Source of the DNA: an uncultured Anaerotruncus sp.
Lineage (GTDB): Bacteria > Bacillota > Clostridia > Oscillospirales > Ruminococcaceae
NCBI GenBank assembly: GCA_910586875.1
Contig: CAJUJI010000006.1
Span: forward strand, 15,471 to 41,615
Direction of reading: 5' to 3'
Length of the DNA: 26,145 nt
Shown one piece after another: positions 6,607 to 15,102 of the stretch. Position numbers and translations under genes: made by a program. Numbering within the stretch: position 1 is the stretch's first letter; each line of letters begins with the position of its first letter. The notes beneath the pieces were generated by a model. It was given only the letters and a program-made list of their open reading frames with translations. It did no database searches and was not told the DNA's origin.

Positions 6607-9600
6607 ATGAAGAGAATGATATCCGGATTGTTGGCCGCGCTTGTACTGGCAGGAAGTATCAATCTGCCGGTTTTTGCGGTGGAGGAGACACCGCTGGGGA
6701 GCGGAAAGGGAGATATCAGCGTTATTTTACAGCTGAACTATCCAGAAAGGGCTGGGAACCTTTCAAAGAAAAACTTTGAAATCCAGCTGATGGATGGAGC
6801 GGGCAAAATGTTGATTTCCAGTCCGCTAAACAGCACGAATGAGTGGCAGTTTAACAATGAGGGGTATTCTGCTGAGGCGATCGCGCTGGGGCAGGATGGA
6901 CAACCCTTGATGAATGCATCCGAGAGCACAAAGGTGCACTATTATCGGGTGGATTTTTTGCGTCTGCAAAACAACAAGGACTACCAGGTAGCGCTCAAGG
7001 GAAATGGCTACAAAAACTTTACCTCTGAGAAAATCAGAATCTCGAACTTTTCTCGCCAGCTTCTGGTGGGAACAAGGGATGGCAGCTTTACCATTGGTGA
7101 TGTGAATAATGATGGTAAGGTAGATAGCAGCGACTTGAGCCAGGTGGAAAAGGCGCTGAAAAACAGCAATGGACAGTCGGACCTGAACGGGGACGGCGTA
7201 ATTGACATTTCGGATATTGCGCTGGTCAACCAGCATATTGACGCGTCCGGTGATGCGGAGCTGTTGGAAACCACCGCAATTGCCTCGCTGATTGCATATG
7301 CGGATACCTCTGCGATGAATTTAAACACGAGCAGCGACCCAAACAATATTTTTGATCCGGATGGGCCTGCCGTCACCTTTAACGATAAGGGCACCGGACT
7401 GGTGTTGCCAATTGTAATGAAAAGCAGCATTGAGTTAGCACAGATTCAAATTGTCTGCCCGCAGGTAAAGGGTGCGGTGCTGGAAGGCAGTGCGGAGGTC
7501 GTTTATGAGGAAAACGGCGTAGAGGTGACCGAAACATATGCTCTGGCATCGGGCGCACCGCAGGGGATTCTGCCGCTAACAAGGGATCACGAAGGCGCTC
7601 CAATTGTAATCAGCCTGGGAAAACGAGTGCCGGTTAAGAAGATTACCATAACTGTGACAAAGGTGGAGGGCCAAGAGGGAGAAAATCCAACCTTCATGGT
7701 CATCGATGAAATTAAATTCCTCAAGGATATTGTGCCAGAGAATCCTGTGGTGGATGGTGCAATTCCGAAAAATTTGCAGGCTGTAGCTGGGAGTGAAATG
7801 GTCAGCCTTACCTGGAAAGCGGTCAACAATGTGACCGGTTATCGGGTGAAGTATGGCACTAGTTCTGGTACATATAGTATCTCTCTGGATACCGAGTTCA
7901 ACAAATTAGAGGTCAAAGGTCTGAAAAATCTGACCGACTACTATTTTGTGGTGCACTCGCTCAAGGGGGATTTAGAGAGTGCCGCCTCGATGGAGGTTAA
8001 GGCTACACCACAACCGAACAAAGCGCCGCCAGCGCCTGACTTCCTCAAGGTGGAGCCGATGAATCAAGGGCTGCGTGTGTCTTGGAAACAGGCGGAAAAT
8101 GCAACCGCTTATAATGTGTACTATAAGAAGTCGGCAGATGGTGCATTTACCAAATATAATGAACAGCCGTTGACCAGCAACACTGCGTCTATTGGCGGGC
8201 TGGAAAACGGAACAGAATACGCAATTTATGTAACTGCACTCAACGCGATTGGTGAGAGCGGTCCGTCGTTGACGGTCAAGGGAATCCCGGAAAAGATGGA
8301 GATAACGCCGCCAAAGCTACCAACCTTGAACCGGATTTCAAATGATAACATTGCAAAGGTCGAGATGGCCAATCCGAACAATGTGAATAAGAACGAGTAT
8401 CCCAATGGCTTTAGCGTACAAAACGTCATTGATGGGGACTATTCTACCCATTGGACGGCGCGGGTATTCTGGGAGAGCAACCAATTCAGCTTCACCTTTA
8501 AGGACGACCAGGAATACACGATGGATTACGTGGTTTATGTGCCACGTTTGGAGAGCCCCGACTATTTGAAGAGCTTGAGCTGGTTCACCATCACAACTTA
8601 TGATAAAGCGGGCAATAAAACCGAGGTCATCAAGGCAGATCCTAGACATGCAGTGCTGCGGATGGACGGCTACGCAATTCTTCCGTTCCCCAAAACGGAG
8701 CATGTCCACAAGATAGATATTTCGGTATCACAATATGAAGGCTCGCCGACAGGTGTAACCTTGTCTGAGATTGCGTTCTATTCTTACAGCGATGTGGATG
8801 AGGAAATTCAGGCGTTGTTCAGCGATGGCAGCTTTACCCAACTGGCCGCTGGTGTGACTGAAGAGAAGATCCGCAGTTTGGAGGAAAAGCTTGAGGATAC
8901 AGAGGGGTATTTTGTCAAAAAAGAAACCTTCCTAGATGAGCTAGCGCTTGCAAGAAGTCTGCTTAACAGGGACACCTCCAAACTGGGCAGGGTGATCGAC
9001 CGTGTACAATCCCGCAATACTACAGGCAATATTAAATCGATCAATACCTTCCAGCCTTTGGGCGTTGTTGCAAACACCGGCAAGGAGTTTGTGGTTTATG
9101 CAAGTATTCCAGAGGGTGAAACCATTACGCTAACGCCGACCCAATATTATTCGGAGGCTGCTGGATGGGCTGGCGCAGGCATCCAACTGCGCAACGGACG
9201 CAATATGATTACTCTTCCGAATTGGGTTTCGATCGATGCGGAAAAGGGCGGATCGCTCTATGTGCAGTATGCAGGCGCTCGCGCAGGGGAGATCAAATTG
9301 CAGCTGCGTGGTGAAATCACAAAGATCCCGCTGCTGGAGCTGTCCGACCGCAGCATGAGCGAAAGTGCGAAACGGCAAGCGATGGAGACCTATGTGCAGG
9401 AGCTAACCAGCTATGTTGCAGCGCTCCCAGCAAAGAATCGTTCAACCGCAATCCGCAACAGCACAGAAATTTCCTATCCGAATGTTCTGCTCTCACTGCC
9501 AGCAGATCAGGTGCTCGCGGGCATCAATGCGGCAGGCGGCAGCAATGGACTATATAACAATATGCTGGCGTGGGAGGATTTGATTTCGGTCCTCTATCGC

Positions 9601-12015
9601 ACCCATGGCATTGACGATCCATCAGCGGAGCAGTCCCGCCACAATATCCGTTATGCACGCATGTTCTCTGGCGCGTTTATGTATGCAAGTGGCGCACATA
9701 TCGGCATTGGCTACGGCTCAGCATCCGGTGTGGTGCAAGGTAAGCCGGTCAGTGCAACCGGAGCGGGAAATGCAAACAGTCTGTTCGGCTGGGGCATCGC
9801 ACATGAAATTGGACATGTGATGGATACACTGGGCAAAGCGGAAATTACCAACAATATTTACTCACTGTTTGGGCAGACCTATGACGGTGCAAGCAATACT
9901 TTGCCTTCTCGTTTGGAGGTCAGCAACAAATATCCTGCTATCTTCCAAAAAACAGCTGTTGGAGCCAAAGGAATGGCGAATGATGTGTTTGTCAGCCTGG
10001 GCATGTATTGGCAGCTGCACCTGGCTTATGATGACGAGAATGGCAACTTCTATAACGCAGTGAATAAGAAGCTGCGGGAAGGGGTCGCTGGTTCGAATAT
10101 CGAGGAACGGTTTGCGGTCGCGGCCAGCGAGGTTGCAGGCGTAAATCTTTCGGAGTTCTTCTCCCGTTGGGGGATCGAGCTGGGTGTCTCACTGAGCGGC
10201 GGTGCAGAATCGCGCGATATTTGGTACCTGAGCGATGAATCACGGCGGGTACGGCTCCAGGGTGGTTCCGGTGGAAGCGGCACGCTGAGCGTGAACGCAT
10301 CACAGTCAGGGGATAGCCACACGGTGAAATTGTCCTTCTCTGGAATGAGCGGGAAGATGCAGGGATATGAAATTACCCGCGTAGTTGGTAACACCGAAAA
10401 ACGACTGGGCTTTACCGCAGATACAAGCTTTACCGATGCCATCGGCTCTATCAATAATCAGGCAATTTACTATAAGGTTCGCGCAATCGATATTTTGGGC
10501 AATGAGGTTTCCAGCGCGACCTCTAATCAGGTGGAATTTTCGCATAATAATCTGATTGACCGCAGCAGTTGGAGTCATGAGGCTTCGCCGGATGGCAGCG
10601 GTTATCTGGTGAAATTCACAGATAATAATTTGACAATTGCAGGTGTGCAGTTTAATACTGCATCCACAAGCACAACAACCCAGACGGCGGCGGCCTATGC
10701 GCTGTCCAGCAGGCTACGCCTTGAAAATGATGTGCCAGAATCTGATTCTCAGGATACGCTTAACGATGCGTCTTCAGAGGATGTGGTTAGCAACGATGGC
10801 AACGTTTCCAGTGATGAAACGGTTCCGGGCGCTTCCAATAACGATGAGCCATCCGGAGATGAAAATGTCTCTGACAGTGATGCTCCATCTGGTGATGGGG
10901 ATCTTTCTAGCGATAACACGCCATCAAGTGATGGAGATACTTCTACTTCTAGTAGTGGGGAATCCTCGAACGGTGATGTGTCATCCAGCAGCGAGACATC
11001 CTCGAGCAGTGATGTGTCATCCAGTAGCGAGACATCCTCGAGCAGTGATGTGTCATCCAGTAGCGAGACATCCTCGAGCAGTGATGTGTCGTCCAGTAGC
11101 GAGACATCCTCGAGCAGTGATGTGTCGTCCAGTAGTGAGACATCCTCGAGCAGTGATGTGTCGTCCAGTAGCGAGACATCCTCAAGTAGCGATGTGTCGT
11201 CCAGTAGCGACGTGTCCTCAAGCAGTGAGGAATCTTCCAGCAGCGACGTGTCCTCAAGCAGTGAGGAATCTTCCAGCAGCGAATCAGCTACCTACACAAA
11301 TCCGGAAAATCCAGATAATGTTGTCATTCAGGTGAGCAGCGATGGTAGCAACTACACAACCGTAGTCAACTATAAACCTTCCGGCGGGCAAAAAGAAGTA
11401 AAATTCTTTACCAAAGACGGGCAGGATGATGGACGGATCGGGTTCTATGATGTAGATACAGCTGCAAAATTTGTAAAGGTATACCTACCTACGGGCATGA
11501 CGATGGAAAATATAGATTTCCTGGCATATCCGGGGGATAGCATTACCATCAACGAGGCAGCAATTGGAAAATTGATGGATAGCTTTAACGATGGTGAGAC
11601 CTCCTATCCGGCAGGTACAGTCGTTGTTACTGGAACCTACCGCGGCGACCCTGTTTATAACACCGTGCGTGTCAAAGGCAAATTCCAGTCTGGTTCTGTA
11701 GAGCAGGGGGACATCTCTCTGATTGAACGGCCCATCAATGGAGAGGTAATTCTGTTTGCACAGGTGCCGGAAGAAGGAGATATGTCGGAGATTTGGGACG
11801 GCATTTGGGTGTTCATCCCGAATCTGGATAAGGAGTCTGAGCTGACAGGGATGGAAGGTTGTGGAATGAGTGCGCTGCCTGCGGAAATTATGGCAGAACT
11901 TTACCGCACCAGCGCACCCAATGGCCCGATTGAAGGGCCGGCACTCAGTACAACCCGCTGGATCTCCTCGCCGACTGAGGATTCCATGCCGCAGATTCAG
12001 TTAGGAGGTTCTTAA
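6607..12015 (+). CDS. Secreted multi-domain M60 (mucinase-type) metallopeptidase with internal dockerin
   Basis: The 1802-residue product starts at ATG 6607, placed by AGGAAGG just upstream. Domains in order: signal peptide 1-24 (cut after VFA); beta-rich domain 28-160; type I dockerin-like pair of calcium loops 164-212 (DVNNDGKVDSSD and DLNGDGVIDISD); beta-rich, probably galactose-binding-like region 215-378; two fibronectin III domains 387-468 and 477-562; F5/8 type C (CBM32-like) domain about 575-731 (VIDGDYSTHWTA); helical spacer; M60/enhancin peptidase 807-1193 with zinc motif HEIGH at 1066-1070 and Glu1079, fitting HExxH-x8-E; fibronectin-like domain 1222-1310; Ser/Asp-rich repeat linker to 1558; unclassified C-terminal domain to 1802. 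M60 enzymes cleave O-glycosylated mucin-type glycoproteins outside the cell. No LPXTG or transmembrane anchor is present; the coupled downstream gene may supply one. Domain edges are by eye. Confidence 0.9.
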   Translation: MKRMISGLLAALVLAGSINLPVFAVEETPLGSGKGDISVILQLNYPERAGNLSKKNFEIQLMDGAGKMLISSPLNSTNEWQFNNEGYSAEAIALGQDGQPLMNASESTKVHYYRVDFLRLQNNKDYQVALKGNGYKNFTSEKIRISNFSRQLLVGTRDGSFTIGDVNNDGKVDSSDLSQVEKALKNSNGQSDLNGDGVIDISDIALVNQHIDASGDAELLETTAIASLIAYADTSAMNLNTSSDPNNIFDPDGPAVTFNDKGTGLVLPIVMKSSIELAQIQIVCPQVKGAVLEGSAEVVYEENGVEVTETYALASGAPQGILPLTRDHEGAPIVISLGKRVPVKKITITVTKVEGQEGENPTFMVIDEIKFLKDIVPENPVVDGAIPKNLQAVAGSEMVSLTWKAVNNVTGYRVKYGTSSGTYSISLDTEFNKLEVKGLKNLTDYYFVVHSLKGDLESAASMEVKATPQPNKAPPAPDFLKVEPMNQGLRVSWKQAENATAYNVYYKKSADGAFTKYNEQPLTSNTASIGGLENGTEYAIYVTALNAIGESGPSLTVKGIPEKMEITPPKLPTLNRISNDNIAKVEMANPNNVNKNEYPNGFSVQNVIDGDYSTHWTARVFWESNQFSFTFKDDQEYTMDYVVYVPRLESPDYLKSLSWFTITTYDKAGNKTEVIKADPRHAVLRMDGYAILPFPKTEHVHKIDISVSQYEGSPTGVTLSEIAFYSYSDVDEEIQALFSDGSFTQLAAGVTEEKIRSLEEKLEDTEGYFVKKETFLDELALARSLLNRDTSKLGRVIDRVQSRNTTGNIKSINTFQPLGVVANTGKEFVVYASIPEGETITLTPTQYYSEAAGWAGAGIQLRNGRNMITLPNWVSIDAEKGGSLYVQYAGARAGEIKLQLRGEITKIPLLELSDRSMSESAKRQAMETYVQELTSYVAALPAKNRSTAIRNSTEISYPNVLLSLPADQVLAGINAAGGSNGLYNNMLAWEDLISVLYRTHGIDDPSAEQSRHNIRYARMFSGAFMYASGAHIGIGYGSASGVVQGKPVSATGAGNANSLFGWGIAHEIGHVMDTLGKAEITNNIYSLFGQTYDGASNTLPSRLEVSNKYPAIFQKTAVGAKGMANDVFVSLGMYWQLHLAYDDENGNFYNAVNKKLREGVAGSNIEERFAVAASEVAGVNLSEFFSRWGIELGVSLSGGAESRDIWYLSDESRRVRLQGGSGGSGTLSVNASQSGDSHTVKLSFSGMSGKMQGYEITRVVGNTEKRLGFTADTSFTDAIGSINNQAIYYKVRAIDILGNEVSSATSNQVEFSHNNLIDRSSWSHEASPDGSGYLVKFTDNNLTIAGVQFNTASTSTTTQTAAAYALSSRLRLENDVPESDSQDTLNDASSEDVVSNDGNVSSDETVPGASNNDEPSGDENVSDSDAPSGDGDLSSDNTPSSDGDTSTSSSGESSNGDVSSSSETSSSSDVSSSSETSSSSDVSSSSETSSSSDVSSSSETSSSSDVSSSSETSSSSDVSSSSETSSSSDVSSSSDVSSSSEESSSSDVSSSSEESSSSESATYTNPENPDNVVIQVSSDGSNYTTVVNYKPSGGQKEVKFFTKDGQDDGRIGFYDVDTAAKFVKVYLPTGMTMENIDFLAYPGDSITINEAAIGKLMDSFNDGETSYPAGTVVVTGTYRGDPVYNTVRVKGKFQSGSVEQGDISLIERPINGEVILFAQVPEEGDMSEIWDGIWVFIPNLDKESELTGMEGCGMSALPAEIMAELYRTSAPNGPIEGPALSTTRWISSPTEDSMPQIQLGGS
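7096..7242 (+). other. Dockerin type I-like module inside the M60 peptidase
   Basis: Two duplicated EF-hand-like loops of the form D-x-N-x-D-G-x-x-D-x-x-D lie about 26 residues apart. The first is D165-V-N167-N-D169-G-K-V-D173-S-S-D176; the second is DLNGDGVIDISD. Each is followed by a short helix (LSQVEKALKN; IALVNQHID). This is the canonical dockerin layout, which folds with calcium and binds a cohesin. Its place near the N-terminus, rather than at the C-terminal end, is less common. Confidence 0.85.
10975..11280 (+). repeat. 36-bp in-frame tandem repeat (8.5 units) encoding a Ser/Asp/Glu linker
   Basis: Six 36-bp units start at 10975, 11011, 11047, 11083, 11119 and 11155, differing only at a few wobble positions. 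Each encodes DVSSSSETSSSS. A half unit follows at 11191-11208, then two identical copies of a variant unit (DVSSSSEESSSS) at 11209-11244 and 11245-11280. The length is a multiple of three, so changes in copy number keep the frame. The nucleotide identity points to recent slippage or unequal recombination. The encoded stalk probably spaces the catalytic part from the C-terminal domain and may be glycosylated. Confidence 0.95.
12003..12008 (+). promoter_or_regulatory. Ribosome binding site within the M60 gene that fixes a TTG start
   Basis: AGGAGG at 12003-12008 lies inside the last codons of the peptidase gene. It is eight bases before TTG 12017, which itself begins one base after the TAA stop. 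The arrangement implies translational coupling of the two genes. Confidence 0.85.
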
Positions 12016-12016
12016 A

Positions 12017-13432
12017 TTGAAACAACTCCGCAGAATAACAATTCTTCTGGCGCTGCTTCTGGTTTGCGTGATAGGGACGGTCGCTGCTTCGGCAGCGTCC
12101 GAACCACGTATCCAGCTGAGTGAAACAGGCGCAGATTATGAATATCGAATTACCATTCAAAATTGGGATAGCTTAGCGGTTGGTGTGCAGTTTGATGTGA
12201 TTGTAGATCTGAAAAACCCAGATTACCAGATGAGCTGGTCGGTAAAGGAAAATGGTACCTATCAGCATATCGAGCAAAAAGCGCTGGATGGCGGCAAAAC
12301 GCAGCTGACCTTTTACCTGCATAAAAAATCGCCGATTTCGAACAGCGCAACTGCTACAATTGGCTATCTATCGTTCAATAAGCTCAAAAAGACCCCATCG
12401 TTTACTACCTCGGGGTATATGAAGGTCTTGCGTGCTGATAATTTGGAGGAAGGCACGATCTATCAGAATATTAAGCTATCGCTGTCAAAATATCAGCCGC
12501 CCTCTAGTGGTGGTTCTGGCGGCAGTGGCGGCGGTGGTGGCGGTTCTGGTTCCAGTGGCTCAAGCGATACTTCTGACACACCTAAAACCTGGAAAGACGT
12601 CTCCAAAGGGCTGGAAACGAAGGATGGTGTATCATCTATCACCCTCAATATGCGGTGGGATGGGCGTTTGTCAGTCGATGTGCTTAAAAATCTCGCAAAG
12701 AAAAAAGTACAGGCAACTTTAGATTACGGTACCTATCAATGGTTGATTGATGGGGCAACGATTGGCGATATCCCAAGCAGACAGAAATATTATGATTTGA
12801 CACTGAATACCAAAAAGCTGCGCAATATTTCCAAAGCGGCAAACGGCTCGGATGTGATGCAGTTTGAGACCGCATATGATGGGGATTTGCCGTTTACAGC
12901 AATTTTGCGTTGTAAGGTGGGGGAAAGCTATGCAGGAAAAACTCTGTTCCTCGCCTATTATAACGAACAGGATGGATTGCTGGAATACCGCGATCATCAA
13001 AAGGTGGACAGCAAAGGATATGTGCAATTCTCGTTTGATCATTTCTCGCGCTATGTGATTACCTCGGAAGATTTGTGGGGAATTCTCAAAAAGGAAGCCT
13101 CTGGCAGCACAGGCGGAAATAATGCGGGCGGAAACCTCACGGCAGGGAACAACAACCAAGGAGGTGCAGTCATCGTACCGCCTGCAAACGACCCGAATGC
13201 GCAAGAAGATACCGATGAGCCGGAGGAATTAGAGGAGCCAGAGGAGCTGCCGCCGGATGACTCGGAGTTGGAACCGGAGCAAGACGATGAACCGGATGAC
13301 GTTCCTACAAGCAGCGATAACGCCCGAAAGAGTAAGGGTATGGTGGCGTTGGCTGTCGTTGGCGCGTTGCTTTGTATCATCGTAATTGTGGTGATTGTAG
13401 TGATCATGTATCGCCAAAAACGGATGCAATAA
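12017..13432 (+). CDS. Membrane-anchored surface protein with cohesin-like domain (putative anchor for the M60 peptidase)
   Basis: The 471-residue product begins at TTG 12017. It has a signal peptide (residues 1-27, cut near ASA). A beta-sandwich-like domain at about 28-158 includes YEYRITIQNW, VGVQFDVIVDL and a later ATIGYLSFNKL strand, an order reminiscent of cohesins. A Gly/Ser spacer follows (164-183). A second beta domain at about 205-352 ends in DGLLEYRDHQ and FDHFSRYVIT, a module I recall from other secreted clostridial proteins. Then come a Gly/Asn and acidic Glu/Asp/Pro spacer (358-435), a transmembrane helix (about 441-464) and the basic tail RQKRMQ. The layout is that of a protein tethered outside the membrane on a long stalk. 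It is coupled to the dockerin-bearing peptidase, so a cohesin-dockerin partnership is a reasonable inference. The cohesin call rests on strand pattern and context, not on a clear motif match. It may be simply an adhesin. Confidence 0.75.
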   Translation: MKQLRRITILLALLLVCVIGTVAASAASEPRIQLSETGADYEYRITIQNWDSLAVGVQFDVIVDLKNPDYQMSWSVKENGTYQHIEQKALDGGKTQLTFYLHKKSPISNSATATIGYLSFNKLKKTPSFTTSGYMKVLRADNLEEGTIYQNIKLSLSKYQPPSSGGSGGSGGGGGGSGSSGSSDTSDTPKTWKDVSKGLETKDGVSSITLNMRWDGRLSVDVLKNLAKKKVQATLDYGTYQWLIDGATIGDIPSRQKYYDLTLNTKKLRNISKAANGSDVMQFETAYDGDLPFTAILRCKVGESYAGKTLFLAYYNEQDGLLEYRDHQKVDSKGYVQFSFDHFSRYVITSEDLWGILKKEASGSTGGNNAGGNLTAGNNNQGGAVIVPPANDPNAQEDTDEPEELEEPEELPPDDSELEPEQDDEPDDVPTSSDNARKSKGMVALAVVGALLCIIVIVVIVVIMYRQKRMQ

Positions 13433-13446
13433 AATTTTCCTGGGTG

Positions 13447-13462
13447 TGCGCTGTGTAGCGCA
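13447..13462. repeat. Small perfect hairpin with GTGT loop
   Basis: TGCGCT-GTGT-AGCGCA forms a 6-bp stem just after the surface-protein stop and is not followed by T residues. Similar short GC stems with TGTG or GTGTGT loops occur at 18487-18500 and near 21490-21505. Confidence 0.5.
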
Positions 13463-13486
13463 TCCTACAAAAAGGATTGTGGCTGC

Positions 13487-13514
13487 AAAAGGATTGTGGC
13501 CACGATCCTTTTTT
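13487..13514 (+). terminator. Intrinsic terminator of the M60/surface-protein operon
   Basis: AAAAGGATTGTGG pairs with CCACGATCCTTTT (one G-T pair) and runs into six T residues at 13509-13514. The left arm is preceded by a second copy of the same sequence (AAAAGGATTGTGGC near 13470-13483), a short direct repeat that offers an alternative pairing partner. Confidence 0.85.
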
Positions 13515-13540
13515 ACTGCTCGATGGAAAGATAGACAGAT

Positions 13541-13583
13541 AAAAAGCCTCTGCAAGCGTTATTCGCTTGCAGAGGCTTTTTTT
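13541..13583. terminator. Strong bidirectional terminator, serving citrate synthase
   Basis: An 18-bp near-perfect stem (AAAAAGCCTCTGCAAGCG with its complement at 13564-13581) around a five-base TTATT loop has a T-run at its plus-strand end and an A-run at the other. It therefore terminates transcripts from both sides. It lies 27 bases beyond the citrate synthase stop. Confidence 0.93.
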
Positions 13584-13609
13584 GGTGGTTGGTAAAGTAA
13601 GACTAATTT

Positions 13610-14986
13610 TCAACGATCCCCAAGCGGCACATAAGGCTTTAGCGTGGAGATAGGCTTATAAGCAGGACGAATAATCCGATTATTGGTGCACAGTTCCTCC
13701 AAGCGATGGGCGCTCCAACCGGATGTGCGCGCAATTGCAAACAATGGAGTGTGCAGCTCGTCAGGGATTCCCAGCATCCGGTAAACCAGTCCGGAATATA
13801 AATCGATGTTGGCGCAAACCGAGCGTTCACTGCCCCATTTTTCACGCAGAATATCTGGGGAAAGCCGCTCCACAGCGTCAAGCAGCTGGAATTCCCCTTC
13901 AAAGTCGGTTCCCTTTGCCAGCTTGACGGCATTTTCCTTGAGGATCTTTTCGCGTGGATCGCTTTTGGTATAAACTGCATGGCCCATGCCATAGATTAGG
14001 CCGGAACCGTCGCCAGCCTGCTTGTTGACCACACGTCGTAAATAGCTGGCAATTTCTGCATCGTCCTCCCAGTTCTTGATGTTTTCTTTGAGCATTTCCA
14101 GCTGCTGAATCACCTTGAAATTGGCACCACCGTGCCGTGGACCTTTAAGCGAGCCGATACCTGCGGAAATTGCAGAATAGGTGTCGGTACCAGAGGAGGT
14201 CAGCACACGCACCGCAAAGGTGGAGTTATTACCACCGCCATGGTCGCTGTGCAGCATCAAGCACAGGTCGAGCAGCTGCGCTTCCTCATCGGTGAACTGT
14301 TTGTCGGAACGCAGCATCCGCAGAATATTCTGTGCTGTGGAAAATTCGGGGTTGGGATTATGTAGATACATGCTGCGTCCATCATAGATGCGGCGCTTTA
14401 CCTGATAGGCGGCCGCCATAATCGAAGGCATCCGCGCAATTAGCTCGATAGATTGGCGCATAACATTTTCTACCGAGGTGTCCTCCGGCCGGTAATCATA
14501 GGTATACAGCGCCAGCACCGAACGTGCAAGCATGTTCATAATGTTGGGGCTGGCCACCTTCATAATGATGTCTTCTGTGAAATCGGTGGGCAGTTCGCGC
14601 GCTTCTGCCAATAGATGATTAAATTGGTCAAGCCGCTGGGAGTTGGGCAGCCGTCCCTGCAACAGCAGATAGGCGGTTTCTTCAAAGCAGAAGCGCCCCT
14701 CAATCCGGCAACCGTGGATAATCGACTGAATGTTGATGCCACGATAAATCAGCTCACCATCAATCGGGACCTTCTCACCCTCGTTGAGCAGGTAACCATG
14801 AACATTACAAATTTGAGTGATGCCAGCCAAAACACCGGTGCCATCCGCATTGCGCAGCCCGCGCTTGACGTTGTAACGATTGTACAGCTCCGGCTGAAAA
14901 GGGTTATATCGCATATACTCATCGCATAATAATTTAATATCCTCCTGTAACTGCGGGTCAGGTGGGACAGGCAGCTTATTGTGCAT
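13610..14986 (-). CDS. gltA: Citrate synthase
   Basis: The 458-residue enzyme condenses oxaloacetate and acetyl-CoA to citrate in the cytoplasm. ATG at 14986 was chosen over the in-frame ATG at 15010 because AGGAGG (complement of 14993-14998) lies seven bases before it, inside the longer version. Catalytic blocks are present: HSDHGGG at 246-252, GPRHGGAN at 282-289, GMGHAVYTKSDPR at 333-345 and NIDLYSG with Asp395. The extended N-terminus (about 70 residues before the family core) is common in clostridial enzymes. It is a single-gene unit with a near-consensus promoter and strong terminator. With no other Krebs-cycle gene nearby, a biosynthetic role (2-oxoglutarate for glutamate) is likely. 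A 2-methylcitrate synthase activity cannot be excluded from sequence. Confidence 0.93.
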   Translation of the reverse strand: MHNKLPVPPDPQLQEDIKLLCDEYMRYNPFQPELYNRYNVKRGLRNADGTGVLAGITQICNVHGYLLNEGEKVPIDGELIYRGINIQSIIHGCRIEGRFCFEETAYLLLQGRLPNSQRLDQFNHLLAEARELPTDFTEDIIMKVASPNIMNMLARSVLALYTYDYRPEDTSVENVMRQSIELIARMPSIMAAAYQVKRRIYDGRSMYLHNPNPEFSTAQNILRMLRSDKQFTDEEAQLLDLCLMLHSDHGGGNNSTFAVRVLTSSGTDTYSAISAGIGSLKGPRHGGANFKVIQQLEMLKENIKNWEDDAEIASYLRRVVNKQAGDGSGLIYGMGHAVYTKSDPREKILKENAVKLAKGTDFEGEFQLLDAVERLSPDILREKWGSERSVCANIDLYSGLVYRMLGIPDELHTPLFAIARTSGWSAHRLEELCTNNRIIRPAYKPISTLKPYVPLGDR

Positions 14987-15021
14987 AAAGCATCCTCCTA
15001 TCGAAATCAATCATATCCTTT

Positions 15022-15050
15022 ATTTTATCTAAGGAACGGGGGAAAGTCAA
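15022..15050 (-). promoter_or_regulatory. Sigma-A promoter of citrate synthase
   Basis: On the minus strand TTGACT (complement of 15045-15050) and TAAAAT (complement of 15022-15027) are separated by exactly 17 bases. The transcript would start near 15015, about 30 bases before the ATG. Confidence 0.8.
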
Positions 15051-15102
15051 TAGCAAAATGAAAGATTTTGCAATCTAAAATTCATAAAAGGGAGAACTTC
15101 AA

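Noticed and set aside
10975..11280. Regular 36-base repeats that resemble a CRISPR array in unit length
   Set aside because: Units abut without unique spacers, stay in frame with the M60 gene, and encode a Ser/Asp linker; no cas genes are nearby.
10637..11335. Long open frames on both strands across the Ser repeat (plus 10637-11335, minus 10949-11257)
   Set aside because: They are by-products of the tandem repeat, giving monotonous translations such as repeated HPRAVMC, and have no ribosome binding sites.
13320..13432. LPXTG-type sortase signal at the end of the surface protein or the M60 peptidase
   Set aside because: No LPXTG-like motif precedes the transmembrane helix of the surface protein, and the M60 protein lacks any hydrophobic C-terminal helix.
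15051..15102. SigE-type sporulation promoter before spoIID
   Set aside because: The only CATAAA-like -10 candidate overlaps the ribosome binding site and has no good -35, so it was not called.
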